Of a stretch of 64,000 nt of DNA, positions 1 through 9,003 are shown piece after piece. The stretch is from Parahoeflea alexandrii (lineage in GTDB: Bacteria > Pseudomonadota > Alphaproteobacteria > Rhizobiales > Rhizobiaceae). The notes beneath the pieces were generated by a model. That model worked only from the letters and a program-made list of their open reading frames with translations, did not search any database and was not told the origin of the DNA. Position numbers and translations under genes: made by a program. Location of the stretch: positions 496,001 to 560,000 of the forward strand of contig NZ_JAAAML010000002.1 of the NCBI RefSeq assembly GCF_024105735.1. Direction: 5' to 3'. Numbering within the stretch: position 1 is the stretch's first letter; every line of letters begins with the position of its first letter.

Positions 1-137
1 GCATGCTGGTGACGATCCTGCTGTTCATAGCCAAGGCCTGGAACCGGGACCGTCCGTCGGCCCTGCTGTTTCTTCCCTATGCAGCCTGGGTCAGCTTTGC
101 CGGCTGCCTCAACGCGGCGCTATGGTGGTTGAACTAG
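1..137 (+). CDS. TspO/MBR family protein, C-terminal fragment
   Basis: The gene enters from outside the window; only the last 45 or so codons are present, ending in TAG at 135-137. The fragment contains a hydrophobic helix followed by the FLPYAAWVSFAGCLNAALWWLN ending pattern, split here as LPYAAWVSFAG and LNAALWWLN, which matches the last transmembrane helix of TspO/MBR proteins (P-Y-x-x-W-x-x-F-A-x-x-L-N). TspO is a five-helix membrane protein that binds porphyrins and cholesterol-like ligands. The family call rests on this short tail, so it is good but not certain. Confidence 0.75.
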   Translation, partial: MLVTILLFIAKAWNRDRPSALLFLPYAAWVSFAGCLNAALWWLN

Positions 138-216
138 CGTCCCGGACGCGCATCGAAAATTCGCTTGCTGTTTGACCGGCGGATTGGCACCTTCGCATCT
201 GCGAAAGGAAAACCGC

Positions 217-666
217 ATGAACGAGAGGCCGGACGAAAATTTCCGAGAGCGCGTGACCGGCAGTTTTGCCCGCCAGAATGTCATGCAGACCATTGGCGCC
301 GAGTTGACCAGGGTCGAGTACGGCATTGTCGAGATTGAAATGCCGTTTCGCGCCGATCTCACCCAGCAGCACGGCTTTCTGCATGCCGGCATCCTTTCCA
401 CCGCGCTGGATTCCGCCTGCGGCTATGCGGCGCTTTCGGTCATGCCGGAGGATGCCGCGGTACTGACCATCGAATTCAAGATCAATCTGCTGTCGCCCGG
501 GCGCGGTGACCGGTTCCTGTTTCGCGGCGAGGTGACAAAGCCCGGCAGCACCATCATCGTCAGCGACGGACGCGGCTATGCGCTGACGGATGGCCCGGCA
601 AAGCTGGTTGCCTCCATGACCGGCACTATGATGGTGGTTCGGGGACGCGAAGGGATAGCGGGATGA
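217..666 (+). CDS. PaaI-family hotdog thioesterase
   Basis: This encodes about 149 residues of single-domain hotdog thioesterase, the size usual for PaaI-type acyl-CoA thioesterases that act in the cytoplasm. The signature HGFLHAG followed by LDSACGYAA is the hotdog helix with its catalytic Asp in the LDSA segment. An in-frame ATG exists 45 bp upstream at 172, but the ATG at 217 is preceded by AAAGGA at a good distance and starts closer to the family N-terminus. Its TGA overlaps the ATG of the next gene (ATGA, 663-666), so the two are translationally coupled. The acyl substrate cannot be told from sequence. Confidence 0.85.
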   Translation: MNERPDENFRERVTGSFARQNVMQTIGAELTRVEYGIVEIEMPFRADLTQQHGFLHAGILSTALDSACGYAALSVMPEDAAVLTIEFKINLLSPGRGDRFLFRGEVTKPGSTIIVSDGRGYALTDGPAKLVASMTGTMMVVRGREGIAG

Positions 667-1295
667 ATGGCACGATCAAGCCGGTTGGCGGGCGCAAGAT
701 CCTCTATGTTATGGCGGCTGAACCGGAATACGGTCCGCATCTCAAGGCCCGGTTCGAGCCGCTGATCACCGGCGTCGGACCGGTCGAGGCCGCGGGCGCG
801 GTAGCCGCCGGCCTCTCCGTTCCGGGGCGCGACCGTCCGGACTGCATCGTCTGTCTCGGCTCCGCCGGATCGCGCATGCTGGAACAAACCGGCATTTACC
901 AGGTCTCCTCGGTCAGCTATCGCGACATGGATGCAAGCCCGCTCGGCTTCGAGAAGGGCCGCACCCCGTTTCTTGATCTGCCCGCGATCCTGCCGCTGCC
1001 GGTGATCGCCGATGGTGTCCCTTCCGCCAGCCTTTCCACCGGCGCCAACATCGTATCCGGCGCGGCCTATGATCTCATCGACGCCGACATGGTCGACATG
1101 GAAACCTTTGCCGTGCTGCGCGCGGCCAGCCGCTTCGATGTGCCGGTGATCGGCCTCCGCGGCATCTCCGATGGCAAGGCCGAGCTCAATCACATCGACG
1201 ACTGGACCGAGTATCTGCATGTGATCGATGAAAAACTGGCTGAAGCCGTGGATCGCGTCGAGCAGGCGATTGCATCCGGCGCGGCTTTGGCTTAA
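663..1295 (+). CDS. mtnN: 5'-methylthioadenosine/S-adenosylhomocysteine nucleosidase (MTAN)
   Basis: The 210-residue protein belongs to the PNP/UDP phosphorylase fold and probably hydrolyses MTA and SAH to adenine plus the thioribose product, linking methionine salvage to purine salvage. The three expected acidic residues are visible: E20 in MAAEPE, E147 in DMVDMET, and D170 in GISDGKAE, the last being the catalytic acid of the family. It is slightly shorter than the enterobacterial enzyme (about 232 residues). It overlaps the thioesterase gene by 4 bp and lies 9 bp before guaA, so it is probably co-transcribed with both. Confidence 0.85.
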   Translation: MNGTIKPVGGRKILYVMAAEPEYGPHLKARFEPLITGVGPVEAAGAVAAGLSVPGRDRPDCIVCLGSAGSRMLEQTGIYQVSSVSYRDMDASPLGFEKGRTPFLDLPAILPLPVIADGVPSASLSTGANIVSGAAYDLIDADMVDMETFAVLRAASRFDVPVIGLRGISDGKAELNHIDDWTEYLHVIDEKLAEAVDRVEQAIASGAALA

Positions 1296-1304
1296 TCGCT
1301 CGCC

Positions 1305-2876
1305 ATGAACGATATCCTTCACACCACTCATCCCGATTCCATCCTGATCATCGATTTCGGCAGTCAGGTTACGCAGCTCATTGCCCGCCGGGTTCGCGAA
1401 GCCGGCGTGTATTGTGAGATCGTCCCGTTCCAGCTCGCCGATGAAGGCTTTGAGCGGATGCAGCCGAAAGGCGTGATCTTTTCCGGCGGACCGGATTCGG
1501 TCACCCGCGAAGGCTCGCCACGCGCGCCGCAGGCGGTGTTCGATTCAGGTGTTCCCATCCTCGCCATCTGCTACGGCCAGCAGACGCTGTGCACCCAGAT
1601 CGGCGGTAGCGTCGAAGGCGGCCATCACCGCGAATTCGGCCGCGCCGATGTCGAGATCCTCAAATCCTCACCCTTGTTCGAGGGTTTCTGGGAAGTCGGC
1701 AAGAAATATCCCGTCTGGATGAGCCACGGCGACCGGGTCACGCGTCTTCCGGAAGGCTTTGAGGTGATCGGCACCTCGCCGAATGCTCCCTTTGCCATCT
1801 CGGTTGACGAGAAGCGCCGCTATTACACCACCATGTTCCACCCGGAAGTGGTGCACACGCCCGATGGCGCGAAACTCTTGTCCAACTTCGTGCACAAGAT
1901 CGTCGGCCTCAAATCCGACTGGTCGATGGCCGCCTACCGCGCCGAAATGGTGCAGAAGATCCGCGACCAGGTCGGCTCTGGCAAGGTCATCTGCGCGCTT
2001 TCCGGCGGTGTCGATTCCTCGGTCGCGGCGCTGCTGATTCACGAGGCGATCGGCGATCAGCTGACCTGCATCCTGGTCGACCACGGCCTGATGCGCATGA
2101 ACGAGGCGCGCGACGTGGTCGCCATGTTCCACGAGCATTACAATCTCAACCTGAAAATGATCGATGCCTCCGATCGCTTCATCTCGCAACTCGAGGGCGA
2201 GGCCGATCCGGAAGCCAAGCGCAAGACCATTGGCCGCCTGTTCATCGAGGTGTTCGAGGAAGAGGCGAAGAAGATCGGCGGCGCCGATTTCCTCGCCCAG
2301 GGCACGCTCTATCCCGATGTCATTGAAAGCGTTTCTTTCTCCGGCGGTCCGTCGGTCACGATCAAGTCGCACCACAATGTCGGCGGCCTGCCCGAACGCA
2401 TGAACATGCAGCTGGTCGAGCCCTTGCGCGAACTGTTCAAGGACGAGGTCCGTGTGCTGGGCCGTGAGCTCGGCCTGCCCGACAGCTTCATCGGTCGTCA
2501 CCCGTTCCCCGGTCCCGGTCTTGCCATCCGCTGCCCGGGCGGCATCACCCGCGAGAAACTCGACATCCTGCGCCAGGCCGACGCCATCTATTTGGACGAG
2601 ATCCGCAAGGCCGGCCTCTACGACACGATCTGGCAGGCATTCGCCGTGCTTCTGCCGGTGCAGACCGTCGGCGTCATGGGCGATGGCCGCACCTACGAAT
2701 TCGTCTGCGCGCTGCGCGCCGTTACCTCGGTCGACGGCATGACCGCCGATTTCTACCCCTACGACATGGATTTCCTCGGCAAGACCGCGACGCGGATCAT
2801 CAACGAGGTCAAGGGCATCAACCGCGTCGTCTACGACGTCACCTCCAAACCCCCCGGCACCATCGAGTGGGAATAA
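1305..2876 (+). CDS. guaA: GMP synthase (glutamine-hydrolysing)
   Basis: GuaA converts XMP to GMP using glutamine and ATP. The 523-residue length is typical. The N-terminal class I glutamine amidotransferase has the nucleophile C89 in ICYGQQ and the His-Glu pair in FHPEVVHT. The ATP-pyrophosphatase domain has the PP-loop SGGVDSSV near residue 229, and the C-terminal dimerisation domain ends with KPPGTIEWE, the conserved tail of the family. The start at 1305 lies 9 bp after the MTAN stop. An 11-bp stretch that covers the stop region (2864-2874, CGAGTGGGAAT) is repeated at 2881-2891. Confidence 0.98.
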   Translation: MNDILHTTHPDSILIIDFGSQVTQLIARRVREAGVYCEIVPFQLADEGFERMQPKGVIFSGGPDSVTREGSPRAPQAVFDSGVPILAICYGQQTLCTQIGGSVEGGHHREFGRADVEILKSSPLFEGFWEVGKKYPVWMSHGDRVTRLPEGFEVIGTSPNAPFAISVDEKRRYYTTMFHPEVVHTPDGAKLLSNFVHKIVGLKSDWSMAAYRAEMVQKIRDQVGSGKVICALSGGVDSSVAALLIHEAIGDQLTCILVDHGLMRMNEARDVVAMFHEHYNLNLKMIDASDRFISQLEGEADPEAKRKTIGRLFIEVFEEEAKKIGGADFLAQGTLYPDVIESVSFSGGPSVTIKSHHNVGGLPERMNMQLVEPLRELFKDEVRVLGRELGLPDSFIGRHPFPGPGLAIRCPGGITREKLDILRQADAIYLDEIRKAGLYDTIWQAFAVLLPVQTVGVMGDGRTYEFVCALRAVTSVDGMTADFYPYDMDFLGKTATRIINEVKGINRVVYDVTSKPPGTIEWE

Positions 2877-2917
2877 CCGGCGAGTGGGAATGAGGCACTG
2901 AAACCACGGGACTGCAC

Positions 2918-3265
2918 ATGACCGTCACCATTTACGGCATCAAGAACTGCGACACGATGAAGAAGGCGCGGACCTGGCTCGCTGACCATTCCATCGAGGC
3001 CGGGTTCCACGACTACAAGGCGTCCGGCATCGATCGGGCGCATCTGGTGCGCTGGTGCAATGAATCTGGCTGGGAAACCGTTCTCAACCGTGCCGGCACC
3101 ACCTTCCGCAAGCTCGATGAGGCCGCCAAGCAGGATCTCGATCAGGAAAAGGCCATCGCGCTGATGCTGGCGCAGCCCTCGATGATCAAGCGTCCGGTGC
3201 TGGAAGCGGACGACCGGATCATCATCGGGTTCAAGCCGGACCGGTACGAGCAGTTCTTCGCCTGA
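2918..3265 (+). CDS. ArsC/Spx-like (YffB-type) reductase family protein
   Basis: The 115-residue thioredoxin-fold protein starts MTVTIYGIKNCDTMKKA. Cys11 in the NCDT motif sits where the ArsC nucleophile lies, and the length and the LLxQP-type ending are those of the YffB subgroup of the ArsC/Spx family. YffB-type proteins are assigned as glutathione-dependent thiol reductases; an arsenate function is not supported here because no ars gene is nearby. The gene sits 41 bp after guaA and 11 bp before ybaK on the same strand. Confidence 0.85.
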   Translation: MTVTIYGIKNCDTMKKARTWLADHSIEAGFHDYKASGIDRAHLVRWCNESGWETVLNRAGTTFRKLDEAAKQDLDQEKAIALMLAQPSMIKRPVLEADDRIIIGFKPDRYEQFFA

Positions 3266-3276
3266 GGAGAGGTGAG

Positions 3277-3750
3277 ATGGCGAAGACCACCCGCGCCACG
3301 ATAGAACTCACCAAGCTCGGTATTGCCTTCACCGTTCACAGCTATGACTACGATCCCGACGCCGAGAGCATCGGCCTGCAGGCAGCCGAGGCGCTCGGCG
3401 AGCCGCCCTCGCGTGTGCTCAAGACCCTGATGGCGGAGCTTGACGGCAAGCCGGTCTGCGTCGTGCTGCCGTCCGACCACGAGGTCAGCATGAAGAAGCT
3501 GGCCGCAGCCCTTGGCGGCAAGTCGGCCACGATGATGAAGTCCGCCGACGCCGAACGGCTTACCGGTTACCATGTCGGCGGCATCAGCCCTTTCGGCCAG
3601 AAAAAGCGGGTGCCGACCGCCATCGAAATGGCGGCCTTGTCGGAGCCCTATGTCTTCATCAATGGCGGTCAGCGCGGGCTGCAGGTCCGGCTTGACCCGA
3701 AGCATGCTGCACAAGCGCTCAATGCGGTTTCTGCCGAAGTCGTCGCCTAA
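3277..3750 (+). CDS. ybaK: Cys-tRNA(Pro)/Cys-tRNA(Cys) deacylase YbaK/EbsC family
   Basis: The 157-residue protein is of the usual size for stand-alone YbaK trans-editing deacylases, which hydrolyse Cys-tRNA(Pro) made in error by prolyl-tRNA synthetase. Family features are the N-terminal AKTTRATIELTKLGIAFTVHSY, the KTLMAELDG strand, and the conserved GYHVGGISPFGQKKRVP segment around residues 90-110. It is preceded by GAGGAGAGG, a strong ribosome binding site. It is the last gene of the plus-strand group and faces the convergent udgX-type gene 55 bp away. Confidence 0.9.
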   Translation: MAKTTRATIELTKLGIAFTVHSYDYDPDAESIGLQAAEALGEPPSRVLKTLMAELDGKPVCVVLPSDHEVSMKKLAAALGGKSATMMKSADAERLTGYHVGGISPFGQKKRVPTAIEMAALSEPYVFINGGQRGLQVRLDPKHAAQALNAVSAEVVA

Positions 3751-3805
3751 TCCCGCAAATTTATAGCCGCGTGATCAGCCAGCGGACTGATACACTTCAG
3801 CCGGT

Positions 3806-5275
3806 TCAGCCTGCCGCCATGTCCTGCCTGCCGGTCCGGGCCGCTAGTGCCGCAACCATCTCGACCGCCCGGCGCAGATCGGCCTCGAACAGAGCCATCT
3901 GCCTTTCCCGCTCCGCCGGATCGGGCAGACGCAGCAGGAACGACGGATGCACGGCCAGCAGCACCGGGGTGCCGTCGGCCAGCTGTTCCACCGTGCCGCG
4001 GCGGCGCAGAATATCGGCGCCGGTTCCGGTCAGCGCTTCCGCGGCCGTGGCGCCGAGCGCCAGGATCAGCTTCGGCTTGACCAAGGCCCGCTCGGCATCC
4101 AGCCACCAGCGGCAATGCTCGATCTCGCCGGAATTCGGCCGCTGGTGCAGCCGCCGCTTGCCGCGCGGGCTAAACTTGAAATGCTTGACCGCATTGGTGA
4201 CGAAGGCCTCCTGTCTCCGTAATCCAGCGGCCTCCGCAACCCGGTCAAACAACTGCCCGGCCGGGCCGACAAAGGGCAAGCCTGCCAGGTCCTCCTGGTC
4301 GCCCGGCTGCTCGCCGACAATCATCAGCGCGGCATCAAGCGGACCCACACCCGGTACGGCCTGGGTTGCGTTTTGGTGCAGCGGACAGCGCGTGCAAGCG
4401 TGGATCGCCGCGGGCAGCGCCTCCTTCGGGCCCTCCCAGGCTGACATGTGCGCGGCAAGCTGCTGGCGGGCCTTTTCGGCGCGGACCGGAGGCAGGGTAG
4501 GCGCTGCGTCCGCCATCGCCCGGGCTCGCGCCGGGGCATTGGCAATCAGGTCGGGGATCGTCGCTGCCTCCGGCAGATTCTTCCAGTATTTCTTTGGCAT
4601 TTCCGAGGTCATCGCCTGCACCTTCAGCCGCGCCGGATTGAAGATACTGCGGAAATAGGTGAGCCACAGCGCCTCGCTGGCATCATCGGGCAGCTCCGGC
4701 TTGGCTTGCCCCGGGGCAAAGGACAGCTTGCCATTCATGAAGATGGCTGTCTTTTCCGGTGTCACGATCCGCCAGTCCATGTCGCCAAACCGCCGCGCAA
4801 AGAAATCTGCCGTGGGCTCCAGCGTGTGATGGGTAGGTTCGAACCAGGCGGCGAAGCTGCGCCTGGGGTCGTCTCGATTGCCGATCTCGCGGAACCGGAC
4901 GAAGGCCTTCATCTTGTGCTGGCAGCGGCGCACCGATTTTTCCATCCCGCGCAGATGCGCCAGTTCCGTGTCGCCACGGTCGGCAATCAGATGGGGTGCG
5001 TCCTTGAGCCGCCACAGGAAGGCATAGAGCCTCGCAAAACGGTCGGGATCGCGGTGCCAGCACACGGTCTCCGCAAGCTCGACGAAGCTGCGCGGCACCG
5101 TCATTTTCACCGGTGCGGCGGCTGCCGCGGGCTGGTCGTCAAACAGTCCACGCTCGGTCTGCTCGCTTCCCCACGAAATGTCGGCAGGCGACAGGCCCTC
5201 GTTCAGACAGGCGCGCGCCGCCTTGCGCCAGGCCGCGGCCGTCCCGAAGTCTGGAACGATGATATGCCGCATCAC
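3806..5275 (-). CDS. DUF4130-UdgX fusion: uracil-DNA-crosslinking glycosylase-like protein
   Basis: This is a 489-residue two-domain protein. Residues about 60-255 match the DUF4130 region commonly found beside radical-SAM DNA repair proteins, and residues about 280-480 are a UdgX-type uracil-DNA glycosylase domain. Visible motifs are GEQPGDQE (321-328), NAVKHFKF (361-368), the KRRLH loop (373-377) and HPS (443-445). In characterised UdgX the His of this loop attaches covalently to the abasic site, freezing the protein on uracil-containing DNA; that His is present (H377). C294, C297 and C388 are probable Fe-S ligands, with H365 where family-4 enzymes carry Cys. It overlaps the radical-SAM gene by 4 bp, so the two are made together. 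Confidence 0.9.
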   Translation of the reverse strand: MMRHIIVPDFGTAAAWRKAARACLNEGLSPADISWGSEQTERGLFDDQPAAAAAPVKMTVPRSFVELAETVCWHRDPDRFARLYAFLWRLKDAPHLIADRGDTELAHLRGMEKSVRRCQHKMKAFVRFREIGNRDDPRRSFAAWFEPTHHTLEPTADFFARRFGDMDWRIVTPEKTAIFMNGKLSFAPGQAKPELPDDASEALWLTYFRSIFNPARLKVQAMTSEMPKKYWKNLPEAATIPDLIANAPARARAMADAAPTLPPVRAEKARQQLAAHMSAWEGPKEALPAAIHACTRCPLHQNATQAVPGVGPLDAALMIVGEQPGDQEDLAGLPFVGPAGQLFDRVAEAAGLRRQEAFVTNAVKHFKFSPRGKRRLHQRPNSGEIEHCRWWLDAERALVKPKLILALGATAAEALTGTGADILRRRGTVEQLADGTPVLLAVHPSFLLRLPDPAERERQMALFEADLRRAVEMVAALAARTGRQDMAAG

Positions 5276-6507
5276 AGCAGCGACAATTGCTGTGGCGGCG
5301 GCAGGAAGCGGCTGCGAAGCTGCGCCGTGTCGATCAAGCCGCCCGGCGACCAGCCCTGCGCGGTCACGAACGGTCCCGCCTTCTTCATCGATCCGCCCAT
5401 TCGCACCACGTCCTCGTAGCGGATGCTGCGATAGCGTCGCGTGCTCAGGATCCGGCTGACGGTTTTCACCCCGAAGCCCGGCACCCGCAAGAGCAACTCG
5501 CGGTCGGCGCGGTTGATGTCGACCGGGAACACTTCCCGATGCTTGAGCGCCCAGGCCAGTTTCGGATCAAGATCGAGGTCGAGATTGCCGTCACGCGCGC
5601 CGCTGACGATCTCCTTGAGGTCGAAACCATAGAACCGCAGCAGCCAGTCGGCCTGGTAGAGCCGGTGCTCGCGCACCAGCGGCGGGGAGATCAGCGGCAG
5701 CCGCGACGTGCTGTCGGGGATCGGCGAGAACGCGGAATAATAGACCCGTTTGAGCTGGTAGGAGGAGTAAAGCCGTGTCGATTCGCCCAGGATCGCGGCA
5801 TCGTTGGAGCCGTCGGCGCCGATAATCATCTGGGTCGACTGTCCGGCCGGCGCAAACTTTGGGGCCTTGCGGCCGGTATGGGTCTTGTCGCGGGCCGCTT
5901 CCTTGCGCAGCCGCACATCGGCCATCGCCCGGCGGATCTGCCCGGGGTTCTTTTCCGAGGCGAAGGTCTTCATGCTGGCGTCCGTCGGCAGTTCCACATT
6001 GATCGACAGCCGGTCGGCCAGCCGCCCCGCTTCCTCGATCAGTTCGGGCGCGGCATCGGGGATGGTCTTGAGATGAATGTAGCCGCGAAAATTCTCTTCC
6101 TCACGCAATTTGCGGACGATCTGCACCATGTCCGACATGGTGGCGTCGGGCGAACGGATGACGCCGGAGGACAGGAACAGACCCTCGATGTAGTTCCGGC
6201 GGTAGAAATCGATGGTCAGGCGCACCACCTCGTCGACCGAAAACCGCGCGCGCGGCACGTTCGATGACACCCGATTGATGCAATAGGCGCAATCATAGAT
6301 GCAGAAATTGGTCATCAGGATCTTGAGCAGACTGATGCAGCGCCCGTCGGGCGCGTAGGCGTGGCATATCCCGCTGCCCTGGTTCGAGCCGAGCCCCTTG
6401 CCGTCGCGGCTGTCGCGCTTGGTTGAGCCAGACGAGGCGCAGGAGGCGTCGTACTTGGCAGCGTCGCTAAGGATCGCCAGCTTTGATTCGAGTGTCTTTC
6501 CGGTCAT
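5272..6507 (-). CDS. Putative DNA modification/repair radical SAM protein
   Basis: The protein has 411 residues from the ATG at 6507; an upstream in-frame extension to 6591 has no family support. The radical-SAM triad C69-x3-C73-x2-C76 lies in NFCIYDCAYC, preceded by other cysteines at 23, 48 and 57. A helix-hairpin-helix element near the C-terminus (ELLLRVPGFGVKTVSRIL) points to DNA binding. This is the family often paired with DUF4130 and UdgX proteins; its reaction is not established. Its stop overlaps the start of the UdgX fusion (ATGA), and xseA lies 113 bp upstream on the same strand. Confidence 0.88.
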   Translation of the reverse strand: MTGKTLESKLAILSDAAKYDASCASSGSTKRDSRDGKGLGSNQGSGICHAYAPDGRCISLLKILMTNFCIYDCAYCINRVSSNVPRARFSVDEVVRLTIDFYRRNYIEGLFLSSGVIRSPDATMSDMVQIVRKLREEENFRGYIHLKTIPDAAPELIEEAGRLADRLSINVELPTDASMKTFASEKNPGQIRRAMADVRLRKEAARDKTHTGRKAPKFAPAGQSTQMIIGADGSNDAAILGESTRLYSSYQLKRVYYSAFSPIPDSTSRLPLISPPLVREHRLYQADWLLRFYGFDLKEIVSGARDGNLDLDLDPKLAWALKHREVFPVDINRADRELLLRVPGFGVKTVSRILSTRRYRSIRYEDVVRMGGSMKKAGPFVTAQGWSPGGLIDTAQLRSRFLPPPQQLSLL

Positions 6508-6620
6508 GTGTTCCTTATATGTTCCACTCGTGACCGCGGCAACAACCCATGTTGCACCTGAAAGGAAACAATGGTTCGGGATTGATGCCACCGTCGAAGC
6601 GGGGCCCTTGCTGTGAAGGG

Positions 6621-8204
6621 TTAGAACAGGCTACCCTGTCCCGGCTCCTTGGGCTTGGCGGCCTTGGCACGCGGCTGTTTCTTCGGAGCCGAGATCGATT
6701 GGTCGCTGCTCGCCAGCGCCGAGACCTCGCCATCGGCAAATTCAATGGCGATCATCGTGCCGGCATCTACCTCAGCCGCGCGCGCCAGAACCTTGCGGTC
6801 GGAATCGCGGATCACCGCATAGCCGCGTCCAAGCACGCTTTGGTAGGACAGCGATTGCAGCATGCGCGTCTGCGCAGCCAGTCCGCGTTTGCGCTGGTCC
6901 AGCATCAGGGTCAACGCATTGTCGGTCCGGCGGACAAGGTCGGTCAGCCGTTCTCTGCCGCGCCCCTGGGTGTCGGTCAGTCTGCGCGGAACCGAGGCCA
7001 GGATTTGCGCATGGCGCTCCAGCCGCGATTTCAGCGCATCGAGCCGGCGCTCCTGCACCCGGTCCATGCGCGCGATCTTGTCGCGGACCTGCTGGTGCTT
7101 CTCGCGGATGGCCGAGACCAATGCGATCGGCGTTACCCGGGCGGCCTGTTGTTCGAAGCGGCGTCGGCGGTTGGCGGTGTTGAGCTCCAGCGCCCGGCCG
7201 AGCGATTGCGCCGAGCGGTCGAGCCGTTGCCGCGGCAGCGCCAGCACGCTGTCGAGCGTCGGCAGGGCCCGCGCCAGTCCCCGGAGAGCCTCACGGCGCC
7301 TGTCGAGTGTGCGTGATTGCGCGGATTTCAGCCTGGCGGCGAGCGTTGCCACATGGGCTTCGAGATCAGCCTTTACCGGAACCGCCATTTCGGCCGCGCC
7401 CGTGGGTGTCGGCGCGCGCCGGTCGCTGGCATGGTCGATCAGCGTCCAGTCGGTCTCGTGCCCGACGGCCGAGATCAGCGGGATGTCGGATTGGGCGGCG
7501 GCGCGCACCACTGCCTCGTCATTGAAGCCCCAGAGATCTTCCAGGCTGCCGCCGCCGCGCGCCACGATGATCAGGTCCGGCCGCCTGATCGGCCCGCCTT
7601 TCTCAAATGCATTGAACCCGGCAATTGCCCGGGCGACCTCGTCGCCCGATGTGTCGCCCTGGACCCGCACCGGCCAGACGATGACATGGACGGGAAACCG
7701 GTCCTCGATCCGGTGCAGGATATCGCGGATCACCGCGCCCGTGGGCGATGTCACCACGCCGATCACCATCGGCATGTAGGGCAGCAACTGCTTGCGCGCT
7801 TCGTCGAACAGCCCCTCGGCGGCAAGCTTGCGCCGCCGTTCCTCGATCAGCGCCATCAGCGCGCCGGCACCCGCCGGCTCCAGCGCCTCGATCACGATCT
7901 GGTACTTTGACGAGCCCGCATAGGTGGTGACCTTGCCGGTGGCGATCACTTCCATGCCTTCTTCAGGCCGGTATTTGAGCCGCGAGAACACGCCCTTCCA
8001 GATCACCGCCTCGATGCGGGCCTTGTCATCCTTGAGCGAGAAATAGGCATGCCCGGATGAATGTGGACCGCGATAACCGGAAATCTCGCCGCGCACGCGC
8101 ACATTGCCGAAGGCATCTTCCACCGTCCGGCGGATCGAGCCGGACAGTTCAGTGACCGTGAATTCGGCGGCATTGGTGGGCGAATCATCCAAAAGCGAAG
8201 GCAT
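6621..8204 (-). CDS. xseA: Exodeoxyribonuclease VII large subunit
   Basis: XseA is the catalytic and DNA-binding subunit of exonuclease VII, which degrades single-stranded DNA to short oligonucleotides. The 527-residue protein has the N-terminal OB-fold (about 15-110), the catalytic core with [17 protein letters not shown] and [10 protein letters not shown] near residues 245-270, a long coiled-coil arm, and a basic C-terminal tail. It is longer than the E. coli protein (456) mainly in the tail. xseB is not adjacent. The start ATG at 8204 gives the usual N-terminus ([17 protein letters not shown]). Confidence 0.96.
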   Translation of the reverse strand: MPSLLDDSPTNAAEFTVTELSGSIRRTVEDAFGNVRVRGEISGYRGPHSSGHAYFSLKDDKARIEAVIWKGVFSRLKYRPEEGMEVIATGKVTTYAGSSKYQIVIEALEPAGAGALMALIEERRRKLAAEGLFDEARKQLLPYMPMVIGVVTSPTGAVIRDILHRIEDRFPVHVIVWPVRVQGDTSGDEVARAIAGFNAFEKGGPIRRPDLIIVARGGGSLEDLWGFNDEAVVRAAAQSDIPLISAVGHETDWTLIDHASDRRAPTPTGAAEMAVPVKADLEAHVATLAARLKSAQSRTLDRRREALRGLARALPTLDSVLALPRQRLDRSAQSLGRALELNTANRRRRFEQQAARVTPIALVSAIREKHQQVRDKIARMDRVQERRLDALKSRLERHAQILASVPRRLTDTQGRGRERLTDLVRRTDNALTLMLDQRKRGLAAQTRMLQSLSYQSVLGRGYAVIRDSDRKVLARAAEVDAGTMIAIEFADGEVSALASSDQSISAPKKQPRAKAAKPKEPGQGSLF

Positions 8205-8420
8205 CCCCGAATCCGCACCATGATGCGGCCTGCGTCAAGTCCGCGGTTTGACCGGAAAGCGGACGAACGGCAATGCACTTCACGTTATGGCAGGGCTGGC
8301 CTAACATGCTTCCCGAAATCATTTCAAAACCATCGCTTGGTTCGGCTTGCTGGCGAATGTAAACTCAAACATAATTAGTTAAATTTTAGGGTAATTTATA
8401 AAAATTGGGACGGACAGGAT

Positions 8421-8771
8421 TTGAGCGCACCGAAAAATTATTTGTCGCGTCTTCCGGATTTGGATCGGCGCGAGCATCCCCGTCGGCAAACCAACAAGGT
8501 GGCCACCGTGTATTACCTGCGTCACGGGGTCCGCGGGTACTCGTCGCAATCCTGCAGGATGGACAACATCTCCGAAAGCGGTTGTCATGTCTGCCGGCTG
8601 CTGACCGAGCCGATCCCTGATTTCGTTTACTTCGTCCTCGAGGGATTGGAAGCAAAGTTTCCCTGCGCCGTGATTGATCGTTCCGATGATGCCCTGCATC
8701 TGAAGTTCATGACCGACCTGCCCACTGCCATGGTCGACAGGATCGCGGACAAGAGGTTCCCCGCGAAATAG
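8421..8771 (+). CDS. PilZ-domain protein, probable c-di-GMP receptor
   Basis: A 116-residue single-domain protein with a TTG start preceded by ACAGGA. Both parts of the cyclic-di-GMP site are present: RxxxR as R17-EHP-R21 and the [D/N]xSxxG motif as N49-ISES-G54. Residues 45-110 then give the beta-barrel with alternating hydrophobics. A stand-alone PilZ protein of this size usually acts as an adaptor that transmits c-di-GMP levels to motility, polysaccharide or pilus machinery. Neighbours do not reveal the partner. The 216 bp upstream are AT-rich compared with the rest of the window, which fits a promoter region. Confidence 0.85.
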   Translation: MSAPKNYLSRLPDLDRREHPRRQTNKVATVYYLRHGVRGYSSQSCRMDNISESGCHVCRLLTEPIPDFVYFVLEGLEAKFPCAVIDRSDDALHLKFMTDLPTAMVDRIADKRFPAK

Positions 8772-9003
8772 GCGGAAAGCGGCAAATGGGCATCTGAGCC
8801 CGCCGGGTTGAATTCTGGCGCCGGTCTTTGGCGCGCATTCTGCATTCCGCGACACGAGACGGGACAATTGACTTGAGGGATACAGCGATCATCGGCGGCG
8901 CCATCACGGGCGGAAATGTGACCGGCGAAAATCTCAGCGACATCCGGGCGTTTCGGGTGTAGTCGTCAGCCTTAAAAGCTGTACGATTTCCATGTGAGAC
9001 GCC

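Noticed and set aside
2864-2891. Direct repeat CGAGTGGGAAT at the end of guaA
   Set aside because: Two short copies 17 bp apart, probably a slippage duplication; no functional sign.
8379-8867. Minus-strand frame overlapping the PilZ gene
   Set aside because: It is not conserved-looking and is excluded by the PilZ motifs on the other strand.
8873-8962. Tiny TTG-started frame (29 codons) upstream of the AstE-like gene
   Set aside because: There is no ribosome binding site and no recognisable motif.
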